A stretch of DNA of 64,000 bases from Anthostomella pinea. Its lineage: Eukaryota > Ascomycota > Sordariomycetes > Xylariales > Xylariaceae. Within the stretch, counting starts at the first letter, position 1; every line of letters begins with the position of its first letter. The notes under the pieces are model-generated. The model had not been told where the DNA came from and made no database searches. It saw only the letters and a program-made list of their open reading frames with translations. Location of the stretch: the NCBI GenBank assembly GCA_963556695.1, contig CAUWAG010000020.1:5332001-5396000 (forward strand), read 5' to 3'. The translations under genes and the position numbers were made by a program. Of the stretch, positions 43,278 through 53,602 are shown piece after piece.

Positions 43278-44930
43278 ATGAGAAACCCAGCTACAATCCT
43301 CCTTGCATTCGCCGCCGTTCCAGCCCTGGGGGCCGTGGCCGGTCGAGGCGGGAAAGGAAATGAGGTGAGCAATCGAAACCTCCCCACCCTCAACCCCCTT
43401 CCATCCCACAACCAACCGCCCAACACACACACCTACTAACACCACGTAACCAAACAGCCCGAGGACCAAAGCCTCAACCCCTCCAACCTTGCCGCCATCC
43501 TAAAGTCCCACCTGCCAGCCAAATGCGAGGACCTCCCCTGCCTCGCGGGAGCCGGCGGGGACGCCACCTGCAAGAGCGCCGGGTGCGGCGACGGGGGCTG
43601 CCTCCATCACCCGGCGGAGAAATGGAGCCTGAACTGGGGCGGGTGCGCAAAGAAGGGCGACGAGACGCTCGCCACGAACCTAGCGGAGCAAGCCGACGAG
43701 GACGCCAGAGTGTGGTTACAGCCCCAGGAGAACGGCGGCGCCGGCTTCGATAAACCGCTAGAACAATGCGCGAAGATCAAGTGTACCGGGGTGGGCCCCA
43801 GCGAAGATTGCGCCAGGGAGGGATGCGGGAATGTGTGCTATCGTGATCCCAAGCTGGAGGGCCTCCACAAGGGTATATGCGGTGTGGCTGTAAAGAACGG
43901 CGCGTTGGACAAGGCTAAGGTGCACAAACGGACATCACATGGCCAGCAGCAGCCCCGAGACCAGAGCCCCAATGAATACGATAAAGACGACATAGTCCGC
44001 GCCCTAAAGTCCTACCTGCCGGCGAAATGCGAGGACGTCCCCTGCCCGCTCGACTCCCACTCCTCCAGCAACGCCTGCTACGACGCCGGCTGCGGCGGAC
44101 GGGCCTGCGTCCCGCACCCGGCGGAGTCTAAGCTGGGCTCGGGCCGGTGCGCGCAGGAAAACGACAACGACGACAAGGCCGCCCAGGAGGACTTGGTAAA
44201 GATGACCGAGTCGGACGCCTCAAAGTGGGCGAACGACGTCGACTTAGAGCCGCTGGAACAATGCGCCGCGCAGGCGTGTACGAAGCTGGGCGCCAGCTCT
44301 GATTGTGACTCGGTGATGTGCGGAAAAGTGTGCTATGTAGATCCCGACGCGAAAAACCCCAACCACGGTAGATGCGCCGTGTTACCAGGAAAGAACGGGA
44401 GCGGTACGTCCAAGTTGGCGTCCACGTCGGGCACGGCCAAGGCTCGGTTGGGAGGCCGAGACCAGACCCCCAACTACGATCGCATACTCGCCATCCTCAA
44501 GAAGAACCTGCCGCAGAAATGCGAGGACGTCCCCTGCCGGCTGAAAAACAAAAACCCCCCTGAGAATTTCGATCTCGGCTGCAAGAACGCCGGCTGCAAT
44601 CCACAGGGGTGCATCTGGCACCCGAAGGAGACTGTGGCGAACCCGGCCTGGGGCCGCTGCGCGGCGGGGAGCATGGGTCCGGAGGCCACGGGCCTAGTGC
44701 CGTACGCCGAGGAGGACGCCAGGAAGTGGGCTGACGACAAAGATATTGAACCGCTGGAACAGTGCGCGGACGTTAAGTGCTCTTTGGTAGGCGTCAGCTA
44801 CGAATGCAACTTGGCGATGTGCGGGAAAGTGTGCTACAAGGCGGAGGACACCCACCATGGTAGATGTGTACCAGAAATGGACGAGGGTTCCACGTGGGGC
44901 AACGTCAAGAGTTGGCTTGGCTTGAGTTAA
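43278..44930 (+). CDS. Secreted Cys-rich protein of three tandem 12-cysteine modules
   Basis: Exon 1 (43278-43364) encodes a clear signal peptide (MRNPATILLAFAAVPALGAV). A 93-nt intron (GTGAGC donor, CTACTAAC branch, ACAG acceptor) leads to exon 2 (43458-44930), about 519 residues in all. The mature part is three repeats of about 150 residues. Each repeat has part A, with six Cys around LPxKCEDxPC...C...GC...C..HPxE....RC, and part B, with six Cys around PLEQCA..KC...DC...CGxVCY......C. That makes 36 Cys with conserved spacing. A Kex2-type KR site (VHKRTSHG) lies between modules 1 and 2, and each module begins with an acidic DQSxN or DQTPN motif. I recognise no named family. The layout suits a secreted structural, inhibitor or effector protein; function is unknown. 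Confidence 0.85.
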
Positions 44931-45169
44931 AGATGACGTGAGTGGATGTTTTTATCCTTCCAAGGATGGCGAGTGGAATCATCGAAGAATGTATCCAGTG
45001 TATCATTACAAAAGTGTACAGATAGCCAGCCCAGTTAGACATCGTAGCAAGTAGTGTCCTGTTCAACCCCTACTCCTGAAACAAACAAAGAGATCATGAC
45101 CCACGCCGGGTATAAATCACAACTCAACACCAGATTTTCGACTCGGGTTGCAATCGCCGCACTCGGACA

Positions 45170-46684
45170 TCAGTCGTCCTCCCAGGGGTCAAACCCTCTC
45201 TCGCCTTCGCCGTCAAGCTCGACTTCGATCGTTGTGCCCAACGCCTCCTTGCCCTGTCGGATCATGTCTTTCAAGCGGCTGTTGAAGTCATTTATCCGCA
45301 GGTCCGCGTCCATCTCTTCTTGCAACCGCTTTGCGGCCAACTTCCTCGCCTCGGCGTCTAACCGTGGGCTGCTGTCATGCATCTCTTGCATGGACTCTCG
45401 TTTCCTCATCTTCACAGGCGCGACCAATGGAGCGGTTGCGGCACTGTGTGCTCTTCTATGGCCTTTAGAGTATAGACTCGGACTCGGGATACGGGAGGGT
45501 TGTTGTGAGAGGCGGGTGGGTGAAAAGGTGCTAGGCGACTGCGGCCGGCTGGGGATTGGCAGTCGGCTGGGGCTGGTCGCCGTCACTGGCGATCGCGGAG
45601 ACGCAAAACTGGCAGACGTGCGGCTTGAAAGAGACGCAGACCCGGCATGGCTGATTCTACCAGAATGATGTCGGTTGAGAGTGGGTACGTTCAAACGGCT
45701 GACAGGCTTGCTGATGCGGCGAGTAAGAGGAGGTGCTGTAGGCCGTTGCAGTTGTTGACTCGACGATGGCCGAGGTGCAAAGCTTGATTGCGACCTGTTG
45801 TCTTCCGGCTCCTTGACCATGACCCAGTTTCTGCGGAGCTCATCCCTAGGAGTTCCATCATTAATCTGGCGTCGTTTCGCTGCGGGTGGTGGTGTCGACT
45901 CTGGTGTTTCGTGCTCATAGTAGAAAGGGGAGTAGTCCGATTGGGGGAAGGAGCCAAACTTGTTGTCCGGGAGCGTTGGGACGTCGTGCTCGTTGCACCA
46001 GACCTGACTATTCGATGTCGTGGCTGATCCCGTTCTGCCTTGCATTTCACAGCCCTTTCCTCCACCAGCATAGAAGCCGCGAAAGGCTCCATCCCTGCAG
46101 AACTGCCAGACCTTTCCGACGACACCACCCAACGTATTTATGGCCAGCGAACCCCATGCAGTGTTTCGCGGTATTTGTGATGCCGAGTTTCCAGTCGTGG
46201 AGAGTCTAGACTGTGGGGAGTCGAGTTCGCCGTGTGGTCGTTTCGATCCAAGCGCACGTCTGTAGTCGACATCAGAGTATACGCTGTCCTCCATGTTCCC
46301 AATTTCCCTCTGCACTTCGCCGCTTGGTGTTTCGATCTGGCCCGCCAGCGTGTATCGCCTTTCTTCCCCGTCCATCCTGCGACCGCGTTCGGACGGATCG
46401 TCAAATTCGCTTTCCATATTGGAGTGGCCATCGTTCCTCATGCTCCGATCGCTCCGTGGTGTCGAATCCCAAGCTGTTGTCCGTTTCCTCTTGACGTTCG
46501 GCGTGGTTGTCGAGGCGTCGGAGCGTAGACTACCCGTCGACCTCCCCATATACACCGAGCTAGAAACGGACGGCGACATTGGAGGGCGGAAGATTCCTGC
46601 GTGGACACCGGAGTGAGATGATGTGGCGTTGGAGGTTCCGAGGTGAAAGGCGGCAGGCATGACAACCTGAGGTCCAAAGGACAT
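45170..46684 (-). CDS. Conserved fungal Ser/Pro-rich protein, function unknown
   Basis: A single exon of about 504 residues; the first ATG is 46684 (MSFGPQVVMPAAFHLG). The sequence is mostly disordered, rich in Ser, Pro, Arg and Thr, with basic motifs (NVKRKRTTAWDS, AAKRRQ). Two ordered parts stand out: a compact AWGSLAINTLGGVVGKVWQF..GAFRGFYAGGG segment near the middle, and a helical C-terminus (ARKLAAKRLQEEMDADLRIN...RLKDMIRQGKEALG) ending in an acidic FDPWEDD tail. I take these to be conserved in filamentous fungi, but I cannot name a domain. Nuclear location is suggested by the basic motifs. It converges on the Cys-rich gene with a 239-base gap. Confidence 0.7.
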   Translation of the reverse strand: MSFGPQVVMPAAFHLGTSNATSSHSGVHAGIFRPPMSPSVSSSVYMGRSTGSLRSDASTTTPNVKRKRTTAWDSTPRSDRSMRNDGHSNMESEFDDPSERGRRMDGEERRYTLAGQIETPSGEVQREIGNMEDSVYSDVDYRRALGSKRPHGELDSPQSRLSTTGNSASQIPRNTAWGSLAINTLGGVVGKVWQFCRDGAFRGFYAGGGKGCEMQGRTGSATTSNSQVWCNEHDVPTLPDNKFGSFPQSDYSPFYYEHETPESTPPPAAKRRQINDGTPRDELRRNWVMVKEPEDNRSQSSFAPRPSSSQQLQRPTAPPLTRRISKPVSRLNVPTLNRHHSGRISHAGSASLSSRTSASFASPRSPVTATSPSRLPIPSRPQSPSTFSPTRLSQQPSRIPSPSLYSKGHRRAHSAATAPLVAPVKMRKRESMQEMHDSSPRLDAEARKLAAKRLQEEMDADLRINDFNSRLKDMIRQGKEALGTTIEVELDGEGERGFDPWEDD

Positions 46685-47690
46685 AGCGTTCAAAGCGCGG
46701 TATAGAGTTTATTGCAGTACACGTAGCGACCAGAGCGGTGCGAGCAACAGACTTGGATGATTTAAGCTGCATCCACCACTTTCAATCAGCCTCGGCCGGC
46801 GCGTGTGTTTATCTCGGTGGTCTCTATGAGTGACTCGTCCACGTCGTTTGTCGGATGAAGAACCCGATACCGTGTGGTGGCTGTCGTCGGCGTTTCGCGA
46901 GCGACAGATGAGGTGGATGTGACAGTCGGCGGAGAGGTGAGAGAAGGTTTAGAGGCGAGGCAGATGGCGTGTTGGCGTGTTGGCGTTGGCGGCGCGTGAT
47001 CGGTAGAGATAAGCCGGTGCGGCAGTACTGTGTAAGACAGCACTGAGCAGGTGGTGGGTAGTACACACTCTCGCAATAATGCGCCCGTTTTTGGATTAAT
47101 CGACTTGTACTGACCACCGTCTGCCTGCTCTTGCTCGAGGTATGCGTCAACGAGACCACCGCCTTGGAACGAAAGATTGAGCCCCTCGTTTGCGAGCAAT
47201 GACGATATTTCTGCCTGTAGTCTCGTCGATCCCGTCTTGGAATCAATGGATAGGTAGCACTCTGTGACGTAGCTGCGTCAATGCGATGCGACAAACGCAC
47301 TCGGAAAAGCAAACAAGCGCGTGTTTCAGTGTTTCACACAGCGCACCGTCGAAATGGCGATGATGAATATCGAGGGGAGATGGGGGATCCTTGGAAAGAG
47401 TACCTGCACCCTGAAGATCAGAGATCGAGGCGCAAGGTGTTCATCAAGGGGAGGACACCTCCTATTTTTCTCGATTCGCACCGGACATTGAAGTTGTTAT
47501 GGGGGGCGTTGCTGGGTCATTGGAAGTCAAAAGTGCATTTGGCGGTGTCAGGGGTACACTGCGGGGCATGTAATCAATCACTAGCATCGCGGGGCAGGTT
47601 GGAGGTTGGAGGTTGCAGTCCACCCCTTTCCAAGAGCTGCTCAAGCTCAACAGATAACCACGGTGATGGTCGGCTGATTGTTGCATCGAT
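46685..47690. other. Upstream region of the Ser/Pro-rich gene
   Basis: No gene with recognisable features. Open frames on both strands from 46786 to 47715 are CT/GA-rich and look like leader or promoter sequence. Confidence 0.5.
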
Positions 47691-47998
47691 GTACCGCCTA
47701 CTTTTGGGAAGATGAGAATCTTGGCGCCCCAGCCTAACCAGTTTTCCTCTCTAGCGGCCTCCCGCCATCCCTACTTTGGTTAAGTACCAGTGAGGCTCTG
47801 CTACTATAGTATCAAGCAAAATCTGTTTAGTAGTACTTGCGCATTGACATTTTGCCGGTCGGCAACGGTCGCAAAAACGCCGGCCAGTCGCCAGCTACAT
47901 CGCCAGCTACATCCAGCTGGTGCCAGCAGCACACGTTGAAAATAAGGTTGCTTTGCGCGGGGCGCCAAGATTCTCATCTTCCCAAAAGTAGGCGGTAC
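47691..47998. mobile_element. 308-bp MITE with perfect 40-bp terminal inverted repeats
   Basis: Positions 47691-47730 (GTACCGCCTACTTTTGGGAA onward to GGCGCCCC) recur exactly inverted at 47959-47998. The TA inside the first and last bases (GTA|CCGCC...GGCGG|TAC) suits a Tc1/mariner-type TA target. The interior has no coding capacity and includes a small CGCCAGCTACAT duplication. Perfect arms imply recent insertion or strong constraint. It lies 199 bases past the 3' end of the HD-domain gene. Confidence 0.85.
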
Positions 47999-48197
47999 GT
48001 ATTCGTCGAGGTCACTATTCAAGCTTGGGTAAGTCACGATATCTCATTCATCGTCCTTCAGCTGAAGGGTATCAATGGTTTATTCGTTCCCCATGCCCTG
48101 AGATAAAACACTGGGCGCACTCTCTTTGCCACATAAAGCACATTACACCGAAGATGGTATCGACAGATCTCAGTCAAACCATGCTGCTGCCACCGTC

Positions 48198-49142
48198 TCA
48201 AGTCGCCTTGTCACCCTCCTTGCTGTAGTAGGCATCCTGCTGCTCAAACTTCTCTTCGCCAACTCCGCCGTCGACGCCAGCCTCGCCATGAACATGGTCA
48301 TTCGCACCCCAGAAGTCCTCGCGGTCCTTGAGTATCTCCTTGGCCCACTCCTGGATCTCGGGCAGCACTATCCTCGTCGAGACGTACGCGAACTCGCCCA
48401 GGTCGAGCGTCTTCTTGGCCCGCTTCTCGTACTCGATCATCTGCGTCAGCAGCTCCACCTTGTCGAGGTCGTGCACGAAGTGGCTGTCCAGCGTCTCCGA
48501 GTCCTCGTACTCTTGCCAGATGGCCCGCATGTCCTTGCCCGCCACGCCTCCGTGTACCTTGCCCAGGAGGTTCTTCGAGATGAAGTCCATCGTCTCGGCC
48601 TCGCGCCGGCTCTTCTCCGGTTTCGCGACACCGTCCACCGGCGTGATGTCTCCGACCAGCGCCTCGGCCATGTCGTGTATGAGGCACATCTTCATGCACT
48701 TGTGGAGGTCGAGCTTGGGCGCAAGCAAGGGAGGACACATAAGAGACATCATGGACATGCGGTACATGTGGTCGGAGATTGATTCGCCCCTGCGCATGTT
48801 CCAATTAGCTGACGACTGTTGCGCTTGAACGTGATGTGAAGAAGACCGTACCTATCGATGCCGAAACGGCGCCATCCCTCCCGCTTGTTCGTCTTCAGTC
48901 GCTCGAGCACGTGGAAGAAGGGGACGGGGGAGCTGGTGTTTTCGGCAGGCGGCTCCGGTTGGATCGTGGCCAGCACCTTCTCGACGGCCCAGGGTTCCGA
49001 GATGGCGGGTGTTTCCACCACGGCGGGATCTGTAGATGTATCCAGGTTAGCCCGCGTCATCAGGCCGACAGCTGAGTTCTCAAAGACGGGCAGACAACTG
49101 ACCGCAGCTCATCTTGCCGCCATTAGTAGCGCTCGGTGACAT
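48198..49142 (-). CDS. HD-domain 5'-deoxynucleotidase (HDDC2/Ygk1 family)
   Basis: Three exons, 49142-49103, 49029-48852 and 48789-48198, with 73- and 62-nt introns, give about 269 residues beginning MSPSATNGGKMSC. A start at 49060 inside the first intron is possible, but the GCTAAC/CTACAG acceptor just upstream of exon 2 supports splicing. The HD phosphohydrolase motifs are present: His80 in SDHMYRM, His111-Asp112 in CLIHDMAEAL, the following DITPVDG, and a distal Asp in DLDKVELLTQMIEYE. The family removes phosphate from deoxynucleoside 5'-monophosphates and needs a divalent metal. The C-terminus is a Gly/Glu-rich tail. Family assignment is strong. Confidence 0.9.
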
Positions 49143-50181
49143 GTTGCGGTTGTGGCGGGGTCTGAGGTTGTATGGTGGTGGATATCGGATGTCGAAGAGA
49201 GTGGGGTATCTCGGGAAGTCTACGGGAGAAGTTGAGAAGCAAAATTTGCGTTAGAGACAGTCTAGATACTTACAAGAAAGTCTACGAAGATAGAGAAAGG
49301 GTATAGGAGCAACAAACACCAGCACGACAACGCCTGAGAAAGAGCTTAGGCGTCAAATGTCAGCCTTCAGGTTGGAAAAAGGAATTGAGTGTTGGGAGCG
49401 GGCGAGCAAGGCCAATTGACTCTGACCCCCACTTGGCCCGATAGCGCAACGCAGCGGCTTGTTTGCATTCCAGTTTTATCTATTGGGCGCCTTTCCACGG
49501 GGACAGCCCCATATTCCGGGACGTCGCTGCCCTGCGGCGGGCATCGACAGGGTACTATCGGCAGTGATGTCAGCGGGGTTACATGCAAACAGCAGCCCCT
49601 TTTGTGGTCAGGGGTTTCTCAGAGCATTGGAAGTTCCAATTCACAGAGGCAACCCAAATCCAACATCTTTGAGGACCTCGGTGTAGTATGTCTTTTTTTA
49701 TGTAGCAAGGCGAGACACGTTGATGAATCCACTGCGCAAGAAGAGCCTGTAGCCCAGCACAATATCGCCCCTGATGTCTTCCGTCTGCTAGGTAGCCTCT
49801 CGGCTCAGCCAACCAGGCGTCAAGTAAGCCTCACGTATTTCCCCTTTCGGGAAGCACTCATGATGATGCCTATTACGACCCCTTTGTTGAGAATATGCAT
49901 ACAAGCGATCCTGCATTGTTACCCATCATGCCTGTTTGTGCCTGGTCAGAACCATGGAGAAAAACCTCGGCTTTCGGACTACAGAGATTCCATGGAGAAC
50001 GAAGACTGTGTGGCTTTCATCGGTGTTTCTCAGAGCATCGTATGAGTCTGTATACAATATTCCTTCTCGCAAAGCCACTCCCTAGCGTGTTGGCCAGCTC
50101 GACTGTCAAGCCTGGACATTGGGCCCGTCAAACCACGACTCCGTTCCTAGAGCTGATACAGGCCGACCATGAAGTGTGCAA
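49143..50181. other. Spacer upstream of the HD-domain gene
   Basis: No supportable gene. A short phrase GTTTCTCAGAGCAT occurs at about 49612 and again at about 50025. Other open frames have no motif. Confidence 0.5.
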
Positions 50182-51287
50182 CTACTTCAGCAGCTCCAGC
50201 GTGAGTTTCTTGTAGCCCGCAATACTCTCCATAAGCTCGCCAACCCGGATCTGCTCATCCTTGCCATGGGCCACGAGGATACTCCCAGGCCCATACAGCA
50301 CCTTGTTATGATCACCACGCAACCTCGGAACATCCGTTCCATATGCCATGGGAGCAGCCTCGAAACCGTCAAAATCCCAGCTCAGGAGCGTTTCGGGATA
50401 CTCAAACATAAAGTTGACCTCGATGTCTGTGTGCTTGGCCAGGACATCGGACACCGTCTTCTTGATCTTAGGGAGCTCCGTCGCGATGCGGATGCTGCAG
50501 AGGGCCTTGGCATAGGGCGCCACGATGTTGTAGCCCTCGCCGCCCTCGAGCTTGCCGATGTTCAGGGTTGAGGGGCCCAGAAGGTCGGATGCGGGCCATC
50601 CCACTGCTGAGAGGTCCGTCAGGGCGTTGATCAACAGTAGCGTGGCGCTCTTCCCCAGGTGAGGATATCCGGAATGACTTTGGTTCCCGCGGTCAGTGCA
50701 CCTTGCCATCAGTCATCCGTTCGGCACGCGACTACTCACCATGCTTTGCCGTGTGCTATGACTTCGAAAACGAGGTTACCCTTGTGCCCCTTTCCCAACT
50801 TCCCCTCGGTAGGCTCGGCAAAGATGCCAGCGTCCCAGGTAAGCCCCATGTCGTTGGCCGCGAGCATGCCCGGGCCGCCCTTCTCCTCACCCACGACAAA
50901 GAGGAAACTGACATCCCCTTCCTTGAGCTTGCCCTCGGCGCGCAACTCTTCGACAGCGAAGATCTGTCCGACCATGGGACCCAGGTCATCGCAAGCTCCC
51001 CTTCCGCGAATGACGTCTCCCTCTATGCTGAACGGGATATGCGGCGGCACCGTGTCCATGTGGGCAGTGAGCAGCAGCCTAGTCTTCCGTTGCTGTCCGA
51101 GGTACGCGTACACGTTGTGTCGTGTGGAGCCCTCTGAGATGGGGATGCGCTCGACGGTGTAGCCGAGGCTCTTCATGTGTTTCTCCAGGTAGATGCCGAT
51201 GTCGAGCTCCTTCTCACTCGTGCTCTCGATATTTATGAGAGACTTTAGGAGGTCGACGACCTTGTTCGAGTCTGTAGTGCTCGCCAT
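50182..51287 (-). CDS. M20-family metallohydrolase (acetylornithine deacetylase-like)
   Basis: Two exons, 51287-50740 and 50677-50182, joined by a 62-nt intron (GTGAGT donor, CACTGACC branch, AAAG acceptor) give about 347 residues; the junction rebuilds the family phrase CHSGYPHLGKSA. Metal and catalytic positions of M20 enzymes are in place: His76 and Asp78 in LTAHMDTVPP, the bridging Asp in RGACDDLGP (100-101), Glu134-Glu135 in VVGEEKGG, FAEPTEG, and a C-terminal His in LVAHGKDEQIRVGE. Size and motif spacing resemble ArgE/DapE-type deacylases. The substrate is not decided by sequence: acetylornithine or another acylated amino acid or peptide. No signal peptide, so probably cytosolic. Confidence 0.88.
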
Positions 51288-52900
51288 CTTGCCTTGGACC
51301 TTGGTGATTTCACCAGAACTGTGTTGTCCCCAATCTCACTGACATGGGACTGTTGCTCCTGTGCTTCGGTTCAGAGACCCTTGGGTCAATAGACAGGTAC
51401 CATGTAGAATTGGAGTCCAACGGGTCGAGTACCAAAGGTGGTGCTGTCAGTTCGCGGGCGGGAGTGCTTAGTCGAAATTTGGTCAGGCAGCGCGGTAGCA
51501 AAACAAGCCTCGCTATTATGCTCAATGACAATAACCCAAACAGTGGTGGAAGACGGCTATGGGAGGTTTACCTCGAATCAAGTAGAACTCCGGCAAAATA
51601 TGACCTAGCCGGTGCCGCTGTCAAGTGGCCGAAGGAGTTGGGGTTGGGATCGGGCAGCGATCGGCCGCGAGCGGAGGTTCTTCCCGATCACGATCGCATC
51701 GGGCGCAAGCTTCGACAAGCCGATCAGCTCAAGGAATCTCCCTTGCTCGCCCACGAACCACAACTTCCGTGCGCGCAGTGCTTCGAACTTGCTTCGTTTG
51801 GATGAGGCCTTCATAAATCTCCCGAGGCTCGGAACCCCAAGATCCTAAGGGCAGCTGATCAAAAGAAGTCCGTCATTCGGCCTCGGTCTTCAATGCAGCA
51901 TTCCGTGGAGCCACTGGCCTCAATTGTTACTCCACCTACTTACAACGGCACCCCTGGCAGGTCTGGCTCCTATATACTGAGAGCCTGAAGCCCCTGATTA
52001 ACAGCTGAGATGACCGCTCATCCACCGGGGCAGAAAGATATTTGATGTTCCCTTGGATATGGGTGGTGGATGTGCAGGTGTCACTTTCGCCGAGGGTGAC
52101 GACGATCACTCCTTTTCATGATAGAACAGCGTCGCGTCTCTCATCCGATCACGATACTTCGTTTTCGCACCAGGCATCTACATGATTCTCTACTCGGTAT
52201 CGTGGCTGAGTTCACGAGCAAGATAATGCTGTAGCTGGAACGATGCCAATACGGGCCCTCGCGACGCGGCCGGCCTTGCAGACTTGGCTCACACTTACGT
52301 GTCGTGACATTATATCGCAACGCCAAATTTACCAGCTTGCAAGAGCGAAATCGGAGCATTCGCTATCTCTCTTACTGTATGGCCGACTCATTTGATGCCA
52401 ATCTGGGGATCCTGGATCTCGCTTGCTGGAAACGTACCTGAGTAGGGAGCACGCCCGATTCATCAGCAGCCCATGAGAATACGATGTTTCGAGACGCTTA
52501 ATATGGTTGCGGCTCAAGGACGAAGTGTACCACTACCATCAAAATAGCCCTGCATCGACAGAGTTTCCAGTGATGGAGAACAATAGAGGGAGATGTTTAC
52601 TGCTGATGGTTCCCCTTACCACTGATGCTATACCCGTCTTACCATCAACCCCGACGACGAGACGGTCAAGGGGCATACGCACCCGTTGATTATGAGCATG
52701 AACACATCATTTCCTGGGCAAGCGCCGCGCTTCAGGTTCAAGAAAGATGGCTGTTACGCCATGAGAATGCCGCATCGAGTCATTGACGTCATGAGAACAA
52801 GCGCAACTAAAGAGCAGCTAGTAGGTCTTTACATCAAAGCCAGCTGTGATACCTGCATCATCTTCCATCCCATGTCCGAAAACCTTGCCTGTTATACTAC
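51288..52900. other. Gene-free stretch
   Basis: Short frames on both strands around 51344-51848 overlap each other and carry no known motif. Nothing else supportable is seen between the M20 gene and the 2H phosphoesterase gene. Confidence 0.45.
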
Positions 52901-53602
52901 ATGTCACCTCGACTGCAACTTCCACCTAGGTACCTGTCCAAGACACTCAGGATGACCGTCACGATCATCTCCCACGCCGCAGCCTCAGGCTCGGCCAGAG
53001 ACACAACAACCTCACACTCCGAGTCTCACGCCCCAAGAGCGTATCAGCGACGTGACGACCATAAACCACGGACCAGTGGTCCAGAGGAAGACCACTACGT
53101 CCTCACTTTGCAAACCGACAGCGCCCACCAAGCCACCATGTCAGAGTGGCGGAAGAGATACTTCCCAGCCAAAATGCTTAAAGTCGATGCACACATATCT
53201 CTCTTCCGCGCCCTGCCCGACTCAATTCTATCCACCATAAAGTCAGACATAGCATCCGCCGCCTCGGGAACAACCCCATTCGCCATAAGCGCCAGCAAGC
53301 CGTTCCGCATGGGCCGTGGTGTCGGCCTCTCAGTCACGGGTCTCGAGCCAGCGGATGAGCTGTTCCGCCAGCTTCAAACGAAGTGGTACGATGTCCTGAG
53401 CCAGCAGGACAGGGGCAAGTTCAGGGGCCATTACACGCTGATGAATCTGGTCAACGACGAGGAGGCGGTGAAGAGGTGCTTGGAGGATGTGAGGCGGGAG
53501 TTCGGGGGATGTGATGGCGAGGTGACTGGGTTGAGTCTCTGGAGGTATGATCGCGGGTGGTGGCGGCATGACCAGGATTTCGCGTTTCCTAGGACATCAT
53601 GA
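52901..53602 (+). CDS. 2H phosphoesterase (2'-5' RNA ligase-like)
   Basis: An uninterrupted frame of up to 233 residues. ATG 52901 is first; ATG 52952 (MTVTIISHAAASG) is an equally plausible start. Two catalytic tetrads typical of the 2H superfamily are present at the right distance: HISL (His98, in KVDAHISLFRALP) and HYTL (His177, in FRGHYTLMNLV). The intervening sequence fits the two-lobed fold (F..P..F.I..S...F..GRGVGLSV). Members hydrolyse cyclic or 2'-5' phosphodiesters in RNA processing or nucleotide metabolism; the precise substrate is unknown. The first about 55 residues are low complexity. Confidence 0.82.
   Translation: MSPRLQLPPRYLSKTLRMTVTIISHAAASGSARDTTTSHSESHAPRAYQRRDDHKPRTSGPEEDHYVLTLQTDSAHQATMSEWRKRYFPAKMLKVDAHISLFRALPDSILSTIKSDIASAASGTTPFAISASKPFRMGRGVGLSVTGLEPADELFRQLQTKWYDVLSQQDRGKFRGHYTLMNLVNDEEAVKRCLEDVRREFGGCDGEVTGLSLWRYDRGWWRHDQDFAFPRTS

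Noticed and set aside
48126..48828. Plus-strand 166-218 residue frames opposite the HD-domain gene
   Set aside because: Antisense shadows of a gene with catalytic HD motifs and good introns.
51344..51848. Overlapping frames on both strands
   Set aside because: No motif, no splice context and mutual overlap; not enough to call a gene.
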